DNA of 64,000 bases from Pseudomonas azadiae. Its GTDB lineage: Bacteria > Pseudomonadota > Gammaproteobacteria > Pseudomonadales > Pseudomonadaceae. The position numbers and the translations under genes were made by a program. Where the stretch lies: contig NZ_JAHSTY010000001.1 of NCBI RefSeq assembly GCF_019145355.1, positions 1,488,001 through 1,552,000 on the forward strand. The letters are read 5' to 3'. The notes under the pieces are model-generated. The model searched no databases and was not told where the DNA came from. It saw only the letters and a program-made list of their open reading frames with translations. Shown piece after piece: positions 36,632 through 47,667 of the stretch; within the stretch, counting starts at the first letter, position 1; each line of letters starts with the position of its first letter.

Positions 36632-39469
36632 ATGACGATTAACTTGAGCACTGCCAACGAATTCATCGCCCGCCACATCGGCCCGCGCCAGGCAGATGAG
36701 CAGCACATGCTTGCCAGCCTGGGTTTCGACTCCCTGGAAGCGCTGAGCGCCAGCGTGATCCCGGAAAGCATCAAGGGCACCAGCGTGCTCGGCCTGGAAG
36801 ACGGCCTGAGCGAAGCCCAGGCCCTGGCCAAGATCAAGGCCATCGCCGCCAGGAACCAACTGTTCAAGACTTACATCGGCCAGGGCTACTACAACTGCCA
36901 TACGCCGTCGCCGATCCTGCGCAACCTGCTGGAAAACCCCGCCTGGTACACCGCCTACACCCCGTACCAGCCGGAAATTTCCCAGGGCCGCCTGGAAGCG
37001 CTGCTGAATTTCCAGACGCTGATCAGCGACCTCACCGGCTTGCCGATCGCCAACGCCTCCCTGCTCGACGAAGCCACCGCCGCCGCCGAAGCCATGACCT
37101 TCTGCAAGCGCCTGAGCAAGAACAAGGGCAGCAACGCCTTCTTCGCCTCGATCCACAGCCACCCGCAGACCCTTGATGTATTGCGCACCCGTGCCGAACC
37201 CCTGGGTATCGAAGTAGTCGTGGGCGATGAGCGCGAACTGACCGACGTCAGCGCATTCTTCGGCGCCCTGCTGCAATACCCGGCCAGCAACGGTGACGTA
37301 TTTGATTACCGCGAACTGACCGAACGTTTCCACGCCGCCAATGCGCTGGTCGCTGTGGCCGCCGACTTGCTCGCCCTGACCCTGCTGACGCCGCCGGGCG
37401 AGTTCGGCGCCGACGTGGCCATCGGCAGCGCGCAACGCTTCGGCGTGCCGCTGGGCTTTGGTGGCCCGCACGCGGCGTACTTCTCCACCAAGGACGCGTT
37501 CAAGCGCGACATGCCGGGCCGCCTGGTTGGTGTGTCCGTGGACCGTTTCGGCAAGCCGGCCCTGCGCCTGGCCATGCAGACCCGCGAGCAACATATCCGC
37601 CGCGAGAAAGCCACCAGTAACATCTGCACCGCGCAGGTGCTGCTGGCCAACATCGCCAGCATGTACGCCGTGTACCATGGACCCAAGGGCCTGACCCAGA
37701 TCGCCCAGCGCGTGCACCAGTTGACCGCGATCCTGGCCAAGGGCCTGGTTGCCCTGGGCATGAAGGTCGAGCAACACCACTTCTTCGACACCCTGACCCT
37801 CAACACCGGCGCCAGCACCGCCGCCCTGCACGACAAGGCCCGCGCCCAGCGCATCAACCTGCGTGCGGTGGACGCTGAGCGCGTTGGCCTGTCGGTCGAC
37901 GAAACCACTACCCAGGCTGACATCGAAGCCTTGTGGGCGATCTTCGCCGACGGCAAGGCGCTGCCCGCCTTCGCCGCGACTGAAAGCACCCTGCCGGCCG
38001 CGCTGCTGCGCCAGTCGCCGATCCTCAGCCACCCGGTGTTCAACCGCTATCACTCGGAAACCGAGCTGATGCGCTACCTGCGCAAGCTGGCCGACAAGGA
38101 CCTGGCGCTGGACCGCACCATGATCCCGCTGGGCTCGTGCACCATGAAGCTCAATGCCGCCAGCGAAATGATCCCGGTGACCTGGGCCGAGTTCGGCGCC
38201 CTGCACCCGTTCGCCCCGGCCGAGCAGAGCGCCGGCTACCTGGAGCTGACGTCCGACCTGGAAGCCATGCTCTGCGCGGCCACCGGTTACGACGCGATCT
38301 CCTTGCAGCCGAACGCCGGCTCCCAGGGCGAATACGCCGGCCTGTTGGCGATCCGCGCGTACCACCAGAGCCGTGGCGATGAGCGTCGCGACATCTGCCT
38401 GATCCCCTCGTCGGCCCACGGCACCAACCCGGCCACCGCCAACATGGCGGGCATGCGTGTGGTCGTCACCGCTTGCGATGCCCGCGGCAACGTCGACATC
38501 GAAGACCTGCGCGTCAAGGCCATCGAGCACCGCGATCACCTCGCCGCGCTGATGATCACCTACCCGTCCACCCACGGCGTGTTCGAAGAAGGCATCCGCG
38601 ACATCTGCGCGGTCATCCACGACAACGGCGGCCAGGTCTACATCGACGGCGCCAACATGAACGCCATGGTCGGCCTGTGCGCACCGGGCAAGTTCGGCGG
38701 CGACGTGTCCCACCTGAACCTGCACAAAACCTTCTGCATTCCTCACGGCGGTGGCGGCCCGGGCGTTGGCCCGATCGGCGTCAAATCGCACCTCACGCCG
38801 TTCCTGCCGGGCCACGCGGCCATGGCGCGCAAGGAAGGCGCGGTGTGCGCGGCACCGTTCGGCAGCGCGAGCATTCTGCCGATCACCTGGATGTATATCA
38901 GCATGATGGGCGGCGCGGGTCTCAAGCGCGCCTCGCAACTGGCGATCCTGAACGCCAACTACATCTCCCGTCGCCTGGAAGAGCACTACCCGGTGCTCTA
39001 CACCGGCAGCAATGGCCTGGTGGCGCATGAATGTATCCTGGATCTGCGCCCGCTCAAAGACAGCAGCGGCATCAGCGTGGATGACGTGGCCAAGCGCCTG
39101 ATCGACTTCGGCTTCCATGCGCCGACCATGTCGTTCCCGGTGGCCGGCACCTTGATGATCGAGCCGACCGAAAGCGAATCCAAGGAAGAACTGGACCGCT
39201 TCTGCGACGCCATGATCGCCATCCGCGAAGAGATCCGCGCGGTGGAAAACGGCACGCTGGACAAGGACGACAACCCGCTCAAGAACGCGCCGCACACCGC
39301 GGCGGAGCTGGTGGGCGAATGGACGCACCCGTACAGCCGCGAACAGGCGGTGTACCCGGTGGCCTCGTTGATCGAAGGCAAGTACTGGCCGCCGGTTGGC
39401 CGGGTCGACAACGTGTTTGGCGATCGCAACCTGGTGTGTGCGTGCCCGTCGATCGAGAGTTACGCCTGA
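36632..39469 (+). CDS. gcvP: Glycine dehydrogenase (decarboxylating), P protein
   Basis: This 945-residue PLP enzyme decarboxylates glycine and loads the aminomethyl group on GcvH. The single-chain form carries both halves. The PLP lysine is K699 in [27 protein letters not shown] at the start and [18 protein letters not shown] are typical. The length matches bacterial GcvP (about 950). A long antisense ORF across it is a codon-bias shadow. Confidence 0.97.
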   Translation: MTINLSTANEFIARHIGPRQADEQHMLASLGFDSLEALSASVIPESIKGTSVLGLEDGLSEAQALAKIKAIAARNQLFKTYIGQGYYNCHTPSPILRNLLENPAWYTAYTPYQPEISQGRLEALLNFQTLISDLTGLPIANASLLDEATAAAEAMTFCKRLSKNKGSNAFFASIHSHPQTLDVLRTRAEPLGIEVVVGDERELTDVSAFFGALLQYPASNGDVFDYRELTERFHAANALVAVAADLLALTLLTPPGEFGADVAIGSAQRFGVPLGFGGPHAAYFSTKDAFKRDMPGRLVGVSVDRFGKPALRLAMQTREQHIRREKATSNICTAQVLLANIASMYAVYHGPKGLTQIAQRVHQLTAILAKGLVALGMKVEQHHFFDTLTLNTGASTAALHDKARAQRINLRAVDAERVGLSVDETTTQADIEALWAIFADGKALPAFAATESTLPAALLRQSPILSHPVFNRYHSETELMRYLRKLADKDLALDRTMIPLGSCTMKLNAASEMIPVTWAEFGALHPFAPAEQSAGYLELTSDLEAMLCAATGYDAISLQPNAGSQGEYAGLLAIRAYHQSRGDERRDICLIPSSAHGTNPATANMAGMRVVVTACDARGNVDIEDLRVKAIEHRDHLAALMITYPSTHGVFEEGIRDICAVIHDNGGQVYIDGANMNAMVGLCAPGKFGGDVSHLNLHKTFCIPHGGGGPGVGPIGVKSHLTPFLPGHAAMARKEGAVCAAPFGSASILPITWMYISMMGGAGLKRASQLAILNANYISRRLEEHYPVLYTGSNGLVAHECILDLRPLKDSSGISVDDVAKRLIDFGFHAPTMSFPVAGTLMIEPTESESKEELDRFCDAMIAIREEIRAVENGTLDKDDNPLKNAPHTAAELVGEWTHPYSREQAVYPVASLIEGKYWPPVGRVDNVFGDRNLVCACPSIESYA

Positions 39470-39490
39470 TCTGACTGACGAAACTCGGTC

Positions 39491-39593
39491 TGTGGGAGCT
39501 GGCTTGTGTGGGAGCTGGCTTGCCTGCGATACAAACACCTCGGTCTGACAGGTAGACCAAGGTGATGCTATCGCAGGCAAGCCAGCTTCCACA
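39491..39593. repeat. REPIN with duplicated 16-base head, in the gcvP-sdaA gap
   Basis: TGTGGGAGCTGGCTTG occurs twice in direct tandem (39491-39506 and 39507-39522) before the arm continues. The right arm has one change (CTTCCACA). It lies inside the operon, where P. aeruginosa has glyA2. Confidence 0.92.
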
Positions 39594-39654
39594 TAAACCT
39601 CTTTCAGGTGTACCGAGTACACCCGAAACATAATAAGAAACCGGAGAACCACTC

Positions 39655-41031
<1,377 letters not shown>

Positions 41032-41070
41032 GGCCCAACGGCGCGCCAGCACGTTTTTCAGGAGCTGAAT

Positions 41071-42195
41071 ATGTCCACCGAAACCCTGTTGAAAACCCCA
41101 CTGCACGCCCTGCACCTTGAGCTCGGTGCGCGCATGGTGCCGTTCGCCGGCTACGACATGCCGGTGCAATACCCGTTGGGCGTGATGAAAGAACACCAAC
41201 ACACCCGTGATCAGGCCGGCTTGTTCGACGTATCCCACATGGGCCAGATCCGCCTCACCGGCGCCAATGCCGCCAAGGCCCTGGAAACCCTGGTGCCGGT
41301 CGACATCATCGACCTGCCGGTGGGCATGCAGCGCTATGCGATGTTCACCAATGACCAGGGCGGTATCCTCGATGACCTGATGGTGGCCAACCTGGGTAAC
41401 GACGAACTGTTCCTGGTGGTCAACGCCGCCTGCAAGGACCAGGACCTGGCGCACCTGCGCCAGCATATCGGCGACCAGTGCAGCATTGAGCCGCTGTTCG
41501 AAGAACGTGCGCTGCTGGCGTTGCAAGGCCCGGCGGCGGTAAAGGTGCTGGCACGCCTGGCTCCGGAAGTCACCAGGATGACGTTCATGCAGTTCACCCC
41601 CCTGCGCTTGCTGGGCGTGGACTGCTACGTCAGCCGTTCCGGCTACACCGGTGAAGACGGCTTTGAAATTTCCGTGCCCGCCGCCAACGCCGAAAGCCTG
41701 GCCCGCAGCCTGCTCGCCGAGACCGAAGTGCAGGCCATCGGCCTGGGTGCCCGCGACTCGCTGCGCCTGGAAGCCGGCCTGTGCCTGTACGGCCATGACA
41801 TGAACACCGACACCACGCCCATCGAAGCCAGCCTGTTGTGGGCGATCTCCAAGGCCCGCCGTGCCGACGGTGCGCGTGCCGGTGGCTTCCCCGGCGCCGA
41901 CAAGATCTTCACCCAGCAGCAAACCGGTGTGAGCCGCAAACGCGTCGGCCTGTTGCCACAGGAACGCACGCCTGTGCGTGAGGGCGCGGAGATTGTCGAC
42001 GCAGATGGCACCGTGATCGGCAGCGTCTGCAGCGGTGGTTTCGGTCCGTCCCTGGGCGCCCCGCTGGCCATGGGTTACCTGGACAGTGCATTTATCGCGC
42101 TGGACACTGAAGTTTCTGCGCTGGTGCGTGGGAAAAAGGTGCCACTACGTGTAAGTAAAATGCCATTTGTACCGCAACGTTACTACCGCGGCTGA
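41071..42195 (+). CDS. gcvT: Aminomethyltransferase, glycine cleavage T protein
   Basis: This 374-residue folate enzyme releases ammonia from aminomethyl-GcvH and makes 5,10-methylene-THF. Family motifs are MVPFAGYDMPVQYP, FDVSHMGQIRL, RSGYTGEDGFEIS and the C-terminal VRGKKVPLRVSKMPFVPQRYYRG. It is the last gene of gcvHP-sdaA-gcvT. A 9-bp stem-loop follows the stop codon. Confidence 0.96.
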   Translation: MSTETLLKTPLHALHLELGARMVPFAGYDMPVQYPLGVMKEHQHTRDQAGLFDVSHMGQIRLTGANAAKALETLVPVDIIDLPVGMQRYAMFTNDQGGILDDLMVANLGNDELFLVVNAACKDQDLAHLRQHIGDQCSIEPLFEERALLALQGPAAVKVLARLAPEVTRMTFMQFTPLRLLGVDCYVSRSGYTGEDGFEISVPAANAESLARSLLAETEVQAIGLGARDSLRLEAGLCLYGHDMNTDTTPIEASLLWAISKARRADGARAGGFPGADKIFTQQQTGVSRKRVGLLPQERTPVREGAEIVDADGTVIGSVCSGGFGPSLGAPLAMGYLDSAFIALDTEVSALVRGKKVPLRVSKMPFVPQRYYRG

Positions 42196-42216
42196 TTGGC
42201 TGTTTCTATAAGTAAC

Positions 42217-42255
42217 GCGGTTGCGCTAACGTGCACTAATCTGTAACGCAACCGC
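42217..42255 (+). other. Stem-loop after gcvT
   Basis: GCGGTTGCG pairs with CGCAACCGC across a 21-base loop, starting 22 bases after the gcvT stop. Only AT-rich sequence without a T-run follows. It may mark the end of the operon or protect its mRNA. Confidence 0.55.
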
Positions 42256-42588
42256 CATAAAAGAGTGCACTCGCGATAGTCTATGTTTAAGAACTTGCCT
42301 ATAACAAGTGATCGACTCTATCGAATAAGCCGACCCTACAGTTGTTCACCAAACTGCCATATTCCCCAGTAAAACCAGTGCCTTTCCGGGGCTTGTTTTT
42401 TCTCTATTAGTTGGCGTAGAGTTTGCCCACTGTGTTTGCATGGGTCGCTTGGAACCTGGACCTGGGCAGTAGCTGAAGTAGTAGTGCTACAACCCGTTCG
42501 ACGTCTCTTACTTTCCTGCAACCCAGCCCAGTACTCTTTCATGTGAAAGGGGCTGTCATTAATTTTTAGCGTCAAAGGAAAGAAGAAA
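42256..42588 (+). promoter_or_regulatory. Long leader/promoter region of the cold-shock gene
   Basis: About 330 bases without an ORF lie upstream of the csp start. TTGCCT (42295) and TATCGA (42319) with an 18-base spacer are a possible promoter, which would give a roughly 260-base leader. Long structured leaders are usual for cspA-type mRNAs and act as temperature sensors. The immediate ribosome site is AAAGGAAAGAAGAAA. Confidence 0.4.
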
Positions 42589-42801
42589 ATGTCTGATCGT
42601 CAGAGCGGTACCGTCAAGTGGTTTAACGACGAAAAAGGGTTTGGTTTTATCACGCCAGAAAGCGGTCCGGATCTGTTCGTGCATTTCCGCGCTATTCAAG
42701 GCAATGGCTTCAAGAGCCTGAAAGAAGGCCAGAAGGTCACTTTCAAAGCAGTGCAAGGACAAAAAGGCATGCAGGCTGACGAAGTTCAAGCAGAAGGCTG
42801 A
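42589..42801 (+). CDS. Cold-shock protein of the CspA family
   Basis: This 70-residue single-domain OB-fold RNA/DNA-binding protein has RNP1 KGFGFI and RNP2 DLFVHF in the usual places, and begins [12 protein letters not shown]. It acts as an RNA chaperone. It has a long untranslated leader and a clear terminator. Paralogue naming (CspA/C/D) cannot be settled by eye. Confidence 0.95.
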   Translation: MSDRQSGTVKWFNDEKGFGFITPESGPDLFVHFRAIQGNGFKSLKEGQKVTFKAVQGQKGMQADEVQAEG

Positions 42802-42813
42802 TCCCACTGCGAC

Positions 42814-42849
42814 AAAAAGCCCCTGATGGTGACATCAGGGGCTTTTTTA
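42814..42849 (+). terminator. Rho-independent terminator of the cold-shock gene
   Basis: The hairpin AAAAGCCCCTGATG-GTGA-CATCAGGGGCTTTT has a T-rich end, 12 bases after the stop codon. Confidence 0.95.
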
Positions 42850-42895
42850 TGTGCGATTGCTCGTAAAATGGCTTTTTTCACAAGAGAGCCCTGCC

Positions 42896-43384
42896 ATGTC
42901 GAACCCCCTGTTGAGCCCCCAAGGCGAATTCCCCGCCGTTGGCCTGGGCCGTCGCCTGGCAGCGATGTTCTATGACTTCCTGTTGTGCACCGCCCTGCTG
43001 ATCGTCACCGCGTTCATCTACAAGCTGATCTGGATCGCGTTCGTGGGCGAAGCCAGGATGCGCACCCTCACCGAATCCGGCGCGCTGGACGGCGATCCGT
43101 TGCTGTCAACGATCCTGCTGTTTGTACTGTTTGGCTTCTTCGCCAAGTTCTGGACCCATTCCGGGCAGACCCTGGGCATGCAGGTGTGGGGCGTGCGCGT
43201 ACAGAACGCCGACGGCTCGCGGATCAGCCTGTGGCAGGCGCTGTTGCGCTTTGTGGTGTCGATTGCCTCCTGGTTGTGCGTGGGGCTGGGGTTTATCTGG
43301 TCGCTGTTTGATAAGCGCAAACGCAGCTGGCATGACATCTATTCGGATACGCAGCTGGTGCGGATTCCGAAGCAGAAGAAATAA
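42896..43384 (+). CDS. RDD-family membrane protein
   Basis: This 162-residue protein starts at ATG 42896; 15 extra upstream codons lie against the csp terminator and are discarded. It shows the RDD pattern: LGRRLAAMFYDFLLCTALL at the start of the first helix, further helices at about 70-90 and 125-148, and GQTLGMQVWGVRVQNADG. It ends with a basic tail. Family members are thought to be small transporters or channels; the substrate here is unknown. Confidence 0.88.
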   Translation: MSNPLLSPQGEFPAVGLGRRLAAMFYDFLLCTALLIVTAFIYKLIWIAFVGEARMRTLTESGALDGDPLLSTILLFVLFGFFAKFWTHSGQTLGMQVWGVRVQNADGSRISLWQALLRFVVSIASWLCVGLGFIWSLFDKRKRSWHDIYSDTQLVRIPKQKK

Positions 43385-43405
43385 CCCAGAACACTGGAGA
43401 ACCCT

Positions 43406-43433
43406 TGTGGGAGCAGGCAAGCCAGCTCCCACA
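43406..43433. repeat. Collapsed REPIN (28 bp)
   Basis: TGTGGGAGC-AGGCAAGCC-AGCTCCCACA has the outer ends of a REPIN with most of the inside missing. It still forms a hairpin and is followed by TTTT, so it could act as a terminator between the convergent RDD and nadA genes. Confidence 0.75.
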
Positions 43434-43456
43434 TTTTGATCAGTGTTTGGCTCGGG

Positions 43457-44515
43457 TCAGGCGTTGCCGGCCAGCTTGAGGCGCGCTGCCTGGGTAAAGT
43501 CGAGCATGCGCTTGAGCGGGCGCACCGCGTGGGGGATCACCGACGGCTCGACGAAGATCTCGTTGCTGCCCTCGCGCAGGCACTGCAGCGTACGCTCCAG
43601 TGTATTCATTGCCATCCACGGGCAATGCGCGCAACTGCGACACGCCGCGCCGTTGCCGGCGGTAGGCGCCTCGACAAAGACTTTGTCGGGGCACAACTGC
43701 TGCATCTTGTAGAAAATGCCACGGTCGGTGGCGACGATGAAGGTCTTGTTCGGCAAGCGCTGGGCAGCCGCAATCAGTTGGCTGGTCGACCCCACGGCGT
43801 CGGCCAGTTCGATCACCGCTGTCGGCGACTCCGGGTGCACCAGGATGGCTGCGTCCGGGTACAACGCCTTCATGTCTTCGAGCTGCTTGGACTTGAACTC
43901 TTCGTGGACGATGCAGGCACCGTCCCACAGCAGCATGTCGGCGCCGGTCTGGCGCTGGATGTAAGTCCCCAAGTGCTTGTCCGGCCCCCAGATGATCGTC
44001 TCGCCGTTGTCCATCAGGCTTTCGACGATTTCCAGGGCGCAGCTGGAGGTCACCACCCAGTCCGCCCGCGCCTTGACCGCAGCCGACGTGTTGGCATAGA
44101 CCACCACGGTGCGCTCGGGATGCTGATCGCAGAACGCCGAGAACTCATCCACCGGGCAACCCAGGTCCAGGGAGCACGTGGCTTCAAGGGTGGGCATAAG
44201 GATGCGTTTGTCGGGCGTGAGGATCTTGGCGGTCTCGCCCATGAAACGCACGCCGGCGACCAACACGGTCTTGGCCGGGTGGGCGGCGCCGAAACGAGCC
44301 ATTTCCAGGGAGTCGGAGACACAGCCACCGGTCTCTTCGGCCAGGGCCTGAATCACCGGGTCACAGTAGAAGTGGGCAACCAGCACCGCGTCCTGAGCTT
44401 TGAGCTCGGCGGCGATGGCGGCGCGCAGGCCAGCCTCTTCGTCGGCACTGAGGACCTTGGGCTGTTTGGCGTCGAGGTGGGCTTGAACCAGAAGGCGTTC
44501 GGAAATTTGCGTCAT
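43457..44515 (-). CDS. nadA: Quinolinate synthase A
   Basis: This 352-residue Fe-S enzyme condenses iminoaspartate with dihydroxyacetone phosphate in NAD synthesis. Motifs are [38 protein letters not shown] and GGNGAA-type C-terminal cysteines ([15 protein letters not shown]). The ATG at 44515 gives the usual [14 protein letters not shown] start; the frame extends 33 codons upstream without support. Confidence 0.96.
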   Translation of the reverse strand: MTQISERLLVQAHLDAKQPKVLSADEEAGLRAAIAAELKAQDAVLVAHFYCDPVIQALAEETGGCVSDSLEMARFGAAHPAKTVLVAGVRFMGETAKILTPDKRILMPTLEATCSLDLGCPVDEFSAFCDQHPERTVVVYANTSAAVKARADWVVTSSCALEIVESLMDNGETIIWGPDKHLGTYIQRQTGADMLLWDGACIVHEEFKSKQLEDMKALYPDAAILVHPESPTAVIELADAVGSTSQLIAAAQRLPNKTFIVATDRGIFYKMQQLCPDKVFVEAPTAGNGAACRSCAHCPWMAMNTLERTLQCLREGSNEIFVEPSVIPHAVRPLKRMLDFTQAARLKLAGNA

Positions 44516-44703
44516 GTTCGCAAGACCTGCAGGCGCAGTAAGCGCGAAAGTCGAGTGTACCACCGGCTCTGGAGCCTTTCGGGCGCCGCCGGATGAAGGG
44601 GTTGTGTTCATCAAGCACGGTTAGCGATGAAGCTGCGCAAGGCTACAGAATATCCAATGGTTTCAAAAGCCTAATCTGGTATCGCCGGTGCGCCTGTCGC
44701 GCA

Positions 44704-44738
44704 GAAAAAACGGGGAGCCCCACGACTGGGGTTCCCCA
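44704..44738 (-). terminator. Rho-independent terminator of the 525-aa ORF
   Basis: On the minus strand GGGGAACCCC-N6-GGGGCTCCCC forms a stem, followed by GTTTTTT. It lies about 16 bases after the stop codon at 44754. Confidence 0.85.
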
Positions 44739-44753
44739 TTCTTACATCCCGCG

Positions 44754-46331
44754 TCAGCGCAACAGCGCGGAAGGATCTTCCTGCAATATCACCGAAGCGT
44801 GCAGGTTGGCCAGGGCGTCTTTCAGACTGGACATCTCCAGCGCGTCCTCGGACTTCTCGCTTTCCTTGGCCGCGTATTCGAGCAGGATCAGATAATCACG
44901 CTTGACCGAGGCCTGCTCTGGCACGAAGGTTTCGTCCACCCGCTTGCCCATCACGTACTTTTGCGTACGGGTGTTCTGGCTGGCCTCTTGCGATACGGAG
45001 GCGTCGGCCAGCATGCCGTCCTTGTACCCCAGCGTGGCCAAACTGCTGGCTTTGTCCTGCACCTGCACATAGAGGTAGTTCTGTGACTCGGCGCTGCCAT
45101 CCAGGGCCGGCGCCTTTTCCCCCCTGAGGCCTTTATGGAAACTGGCGGAGAGGCTCGACTGCTGTTCTTGGCTGATGCTGCGGTCCAAGGTGCTGGTGCC
45201 GCCGACGCGCGTCGTTTGCGACACCTCATAAGCAAAGCCGTCGACTTCGGACGGTCGCATCGGGTTGGTCGACTCAGTGGCCTGCTTGAGCGACGCCTTG
45301 AAGTCCGCCAGGCCGGTCAGCAAACCCTGGTCCGTGGGGTTGCGCGTCAGCGCTTGCGGCGCAGACGCGCCCTGTGGATAGTGGGCGTTCAGGGCGCTGA
45401 AGGCGTCTTTGAACATCGCCATCAGCTCCGGCTTGGCGTTGCCGCGCGCTTGTGCCCGCTCGAATTGAGCCAGGTAGCTTTTCAGTGCATTGGCCTGTTG
45501 CTTGGCGTCACCCAGGATCGCGCTGTTTTTCAGATCGACGGCCAGGTCCAGCTGGCCAAGCGCGCCACTCAGGCGCGTGCTGCGGCTTTGACTGTCGGCG
45601 TGGAAGGCCAGGCTCAAGCCTTGACCATCCAGTGTCTTGAGCTTGACGCTGAGGTCCACCGAGGCCAGAAGCCTGGAATCAAACTGCGTCAGCTGGCTCA
45701 GGTCGAGCTTGGGTGGCGCTGCAGTCAACCCATCCACGCTCGCCTGGAAGGCGCTCCCCAGTTTGCCGAACGCTTCGAGTTCGGCGTCGCTCAACGTGCC
45801 GCCCTCCACGGTTGCCTGTACGCCCAGACCCTCGGCTTGGCTGGAAAGGCTGAACGTGACGGTCTTGCCACTGGCGGTCTTGATGCTGAGGCTCACCAGG
45901 TTGTCGGCCTTGCTGTGCAGCAAGCTTTGATCGGCCTTGATCTCACCGGCGTTTTGCGCCCGGTCGGCACTCGCGTACATCACCGACTGCGAAAACCCCG
46001 CCCCGCCACCCTTGACGAATTGCGCGATCAAGCCGGTGCCGATGCCATTGAAACGCTTGGCCGTGGACAATGAGTTGAAATTGGCGTCGAGGGTCTTGCT
46101 CAGCGCAGTCTGGCTGTCGCTCTCCCAGGCACGCACAGCTTCCTGACCTGGGAATTGCCCATGGCGGGAATAGGTATTGGCGAGCGTATCGGATACATCG
46201 TTGCCCAGGCTGACAACCGAAGAAGGCCGCGTCATGCTGGCGTCGGCATTGGGCGCCTGGGCGATGGCAGGCGCCTCAGTCGCACGGAAGATAAGTGGCG
46301 GGGTGGCGCCTATAGGCGAAAGCGTGGTCAT
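44754..46331 (-). CDS. Hypothetical protein, 525 aa, cysteine-free
   Basis: The ATG at 46331 (AGGGA about 7 bases upstream) opens 525 residues; the frame is open for 136 more codons upstream, but that part covers the divergent promoter and overlaps the xre gene. I recognise no domain. It is rich in Ala, Ser, Leu and Gln, contains no Cys and has no signal peptide or membrane helix. The N-terminal 50 residues look disordered (PSSVVSLGNDVSD), and the rest is mixed helix and strand. This composition is common in secreted proteins exported by type III or flagellar routes and in surface structural proteins, but that is inference. It has its own terminator and is divergent from the Xre-RES pair. Confidence 0.75.
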   Translation of the reverse strand: MTTLSPIGATPPLIFRATEAPAIAQAPNADASMTRPSSVVSLGNDVSDTLANTYSRHGQFPGQEAVRAWESDSQTALSKTLDANFNSLSTAKRFNGIGTGLIAQFVKGGGAGFSQSVMYASADRAQNAGEIKADQSLLHSKADNLVSLSIKTASGKTVTFSLSSQAEGLGVQATVEGGTLSDAELEAFGKLGSAFQASVDGLTAAPPKLDLSQLTQFDSRLLASVDLSVKLKTLDGQGLSLAFHADSQSRSTRLSGALGQLDLAVDLKNSAILGDAKQQANALKSYLAQFERAQARGNAKPELMAMFKDAFSALNAHYPQGASAPQALTRNPTDQGLLTGLADFKASLKQATESTNPMRPSEVDGFAYEVSQTTRVGGTSTLDRSISQEQQSSLSASFHKGLRGEKAPALDGSAESQNYLYVQVQDKASSLATLGYKDGMLADASVSQEASQNTRTQKYVMGKRVDETFVPEQASVKRDYLILLEYAAKESEKSEDALEMSSLKDALANLHASVILQEDPSALLR

Positions 46332-46446
46332 GACGATCCCTGTCTTGAGCTGAACAAGGCTTAATCTAACCAAGACTTCGATCAATTGACAGCACATAAG
46401 TAGCAAAAAGCCATGTGGAAAATGGCTTTCTGGCCGCGCCGGTCGG

Positions 46447-46493
46447 ATTTGATCCATAGACGCAATTGATCTATATTTGATTCCACAGACGCA
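46447..46493 (+). promoter_or_regulatory. Direct repeats, probable operator of the Xre-RES pair
   Basis: ATTTGATCCATAGACGCA (46447-46464) and ATTTGATTCCACAGACGCA (46475-46493) are imperfect direct repeats 28 bases apart, immediately before the antitoxin ribosome site. Autorepression through such repeats is usual for toxin-antitoxin operons. Confidence 0.6.
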
Positions 46494-46511
46494 TATCGGA
46501 GGAGTCAAGCA

Positions 46512-46916
46512 ATGACAGCCGTTTCCCAAGCGCAGGCTTTCACCAAAGATCAATGCGTGACCGGTCTTCGCGCAGCTGTGGGCATCCTCGAAAAATGGCA
46601 GGCATCGAGTGATCAGGCTTGCCGTGTCCTGCGCATTTCCCGTAGCACCTTCACCCGAGCCAAACAGGGCGATACACGCTGGTCCGTGAGCCTGGACGCG
46701 GATCAGATGCAGCGCATCAGCTTCGTACTCAACATCCACGCGGCACTGCGCCTGGTATTTGATAATCCCGAGAACGTCTACGGATTTGCCTCAATGGCCA
46801 ACGACAACAGTTTCTTCAATGGCCGCACGCCGCTTGAAGTCATGTCGCAGGGGGACATGATTTCCCTGTACGAAACGTATCGCCGCATCGATGTCTTGCG
46901 TGGAGCGCAATGGTAA
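46512..46916 (+). CDS. Xre/MbcA/ParS-type antitoxin (DUF2384)
   Basis: This 134-residue protein has an N-terminal helix-turn-helix (about 30-60, ACRVLRISRSTFTRAKQG). A DUF2384 toxin-binding domain follows (about 65-134) with the conserved stretch NPENVYGFASMANDNSFFNGRTPLEVM. Such proteins bind and neutralise RES toxins and repress their own operon. GGAGGAG precedes the ATG. It overlaps the toxin gene by a few bases, so the two are translationally coupled. Confidence 0.88.
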   Translation: MTAVSQAQAFTKDQCVTGLRAAVGILEKWQASSDQACRVLRISRSTFTRAKQGDTRWSVSLDADQMQRISFVLNIHAALRLVFDNPENVYGFASMANDNSFFNGRTPLEVMSQGDMISLYETYRRIDVLRGAQW

Positions 46917-47602
46917 TGCTGACGCGCTTGGCTGATCTGCCGGGCGAACAGGTGCACGCCTATCGCCTGGTCAACTCCAAGTTTCCGCCCATCGCCTTGT
47001 TCGATGACGTTGCCGATGCGGACGAATTCGAAACCCTCTACCGCATTCAGGCCCTGACCAACCCCAGGCTGGAAAATGAAGTGGGTCGCATCGAGCTGAT
47101 ACCCCGCCAAGAGATTCCGTTTGGAATTTCGGGCTGCTCTTATGCAACGGCGCCCTTCACCCACATCAACCCCGAGGGTTCACGCTTCAGTGATGGCAGC
47201 TTCGGCGTACTGTACCTGGCCGCCACGATGGAGACCGCGCTTGCGGAGGTACACCATCATCAAGACAAGTACTGGTCGAAGGTCCGCGGGCTCAATTATG
47301 AGCGCTTCGTTTTTCGAGGCCTGTCCTGCACTTTTGCTGACCACCTGATGAAAGACGTGACCTCGCTGTCGCTGAGCGATCCTCTGTATGACCCGGACGA
47401 TTACGCTCACGCCCGTGCGCTGGGGCGAGCAGTGAAGGACGCCGGATGCCCCGGCCTTCGGTACAACTCGGTACGTTTGACTGGCAATCATTGCTGGGCG
47501 CTGATGACCCCAAGACCGGTCTCTTCGATCATCCAGACGGCCCACTACGAAATGGTCTGGAATGGCCATCTGTCCAGCGTGAACACGATCAGCGAACCGT
47601 GA
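46910..47602 (+). CDS. RES-domain toxin
   Basis: This 230-residue protein has the RES fold. Arg sits in HAYRLVNSK near residue 18, Glu in AALAEVHHH near residue 108, and a Ser lies near the end, the R-E-S triad that names the family. Studied members degrade NAD+ (phosphorolysis or hydrolysis) and stop growth. The gene overlaps the antitoxin; ATG 46910 is used, but ATG 46916, in a TAATG stop-start overlap, is also possible. It lies next to tRNA-Lys. Confidence 0.86.
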   Translation: MVMLTRLADLPGEQVHAYRLVNSKFPPIALFDDVADADEFETLYRIQALTNPRLENEVGRIELIPRQEIPFGISGCSYATAPFTHINPEGSRFSDGSFGVLYLAATMETALAEVHHHQDKYWSKVRGLNYERFVFRGLSCTFADHLMKDVTSLSLSDPLYDPDDYAHARALGRAVKDAGCPGLRYNSVRLTGNHCWALMTPRPVSSIIQTAHYEMVWNGHLSSVNTISEP

Positions 47603-47667
47603 CTTGAGGCAATGGATGTGCCGCAGAGTTGTTGCGCATCACGCCGTGCCCCCTCCAAATCCCAGGC

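Noticed and set aside
36599..39652. 1017-codon ORF antisense to gcvP
   Set aside because: It mirrors gcvP codon use in a GC-rich genome, has no recognisable domains and no ribosome site, and gcvP is certain.
39470..39654. Remnant of glyA between gcvP and sdaA
   Set aside because: The gap is only 185 bases, mostly REPIN, with no SHMT-like codons in any frame.
46332..46739. 136-codon N-terminal extension of the 525-aa ORF
   Set aside because: It would overlap the divergent xre gene and both promoters; ATG 46331 has a proper ribosome site.
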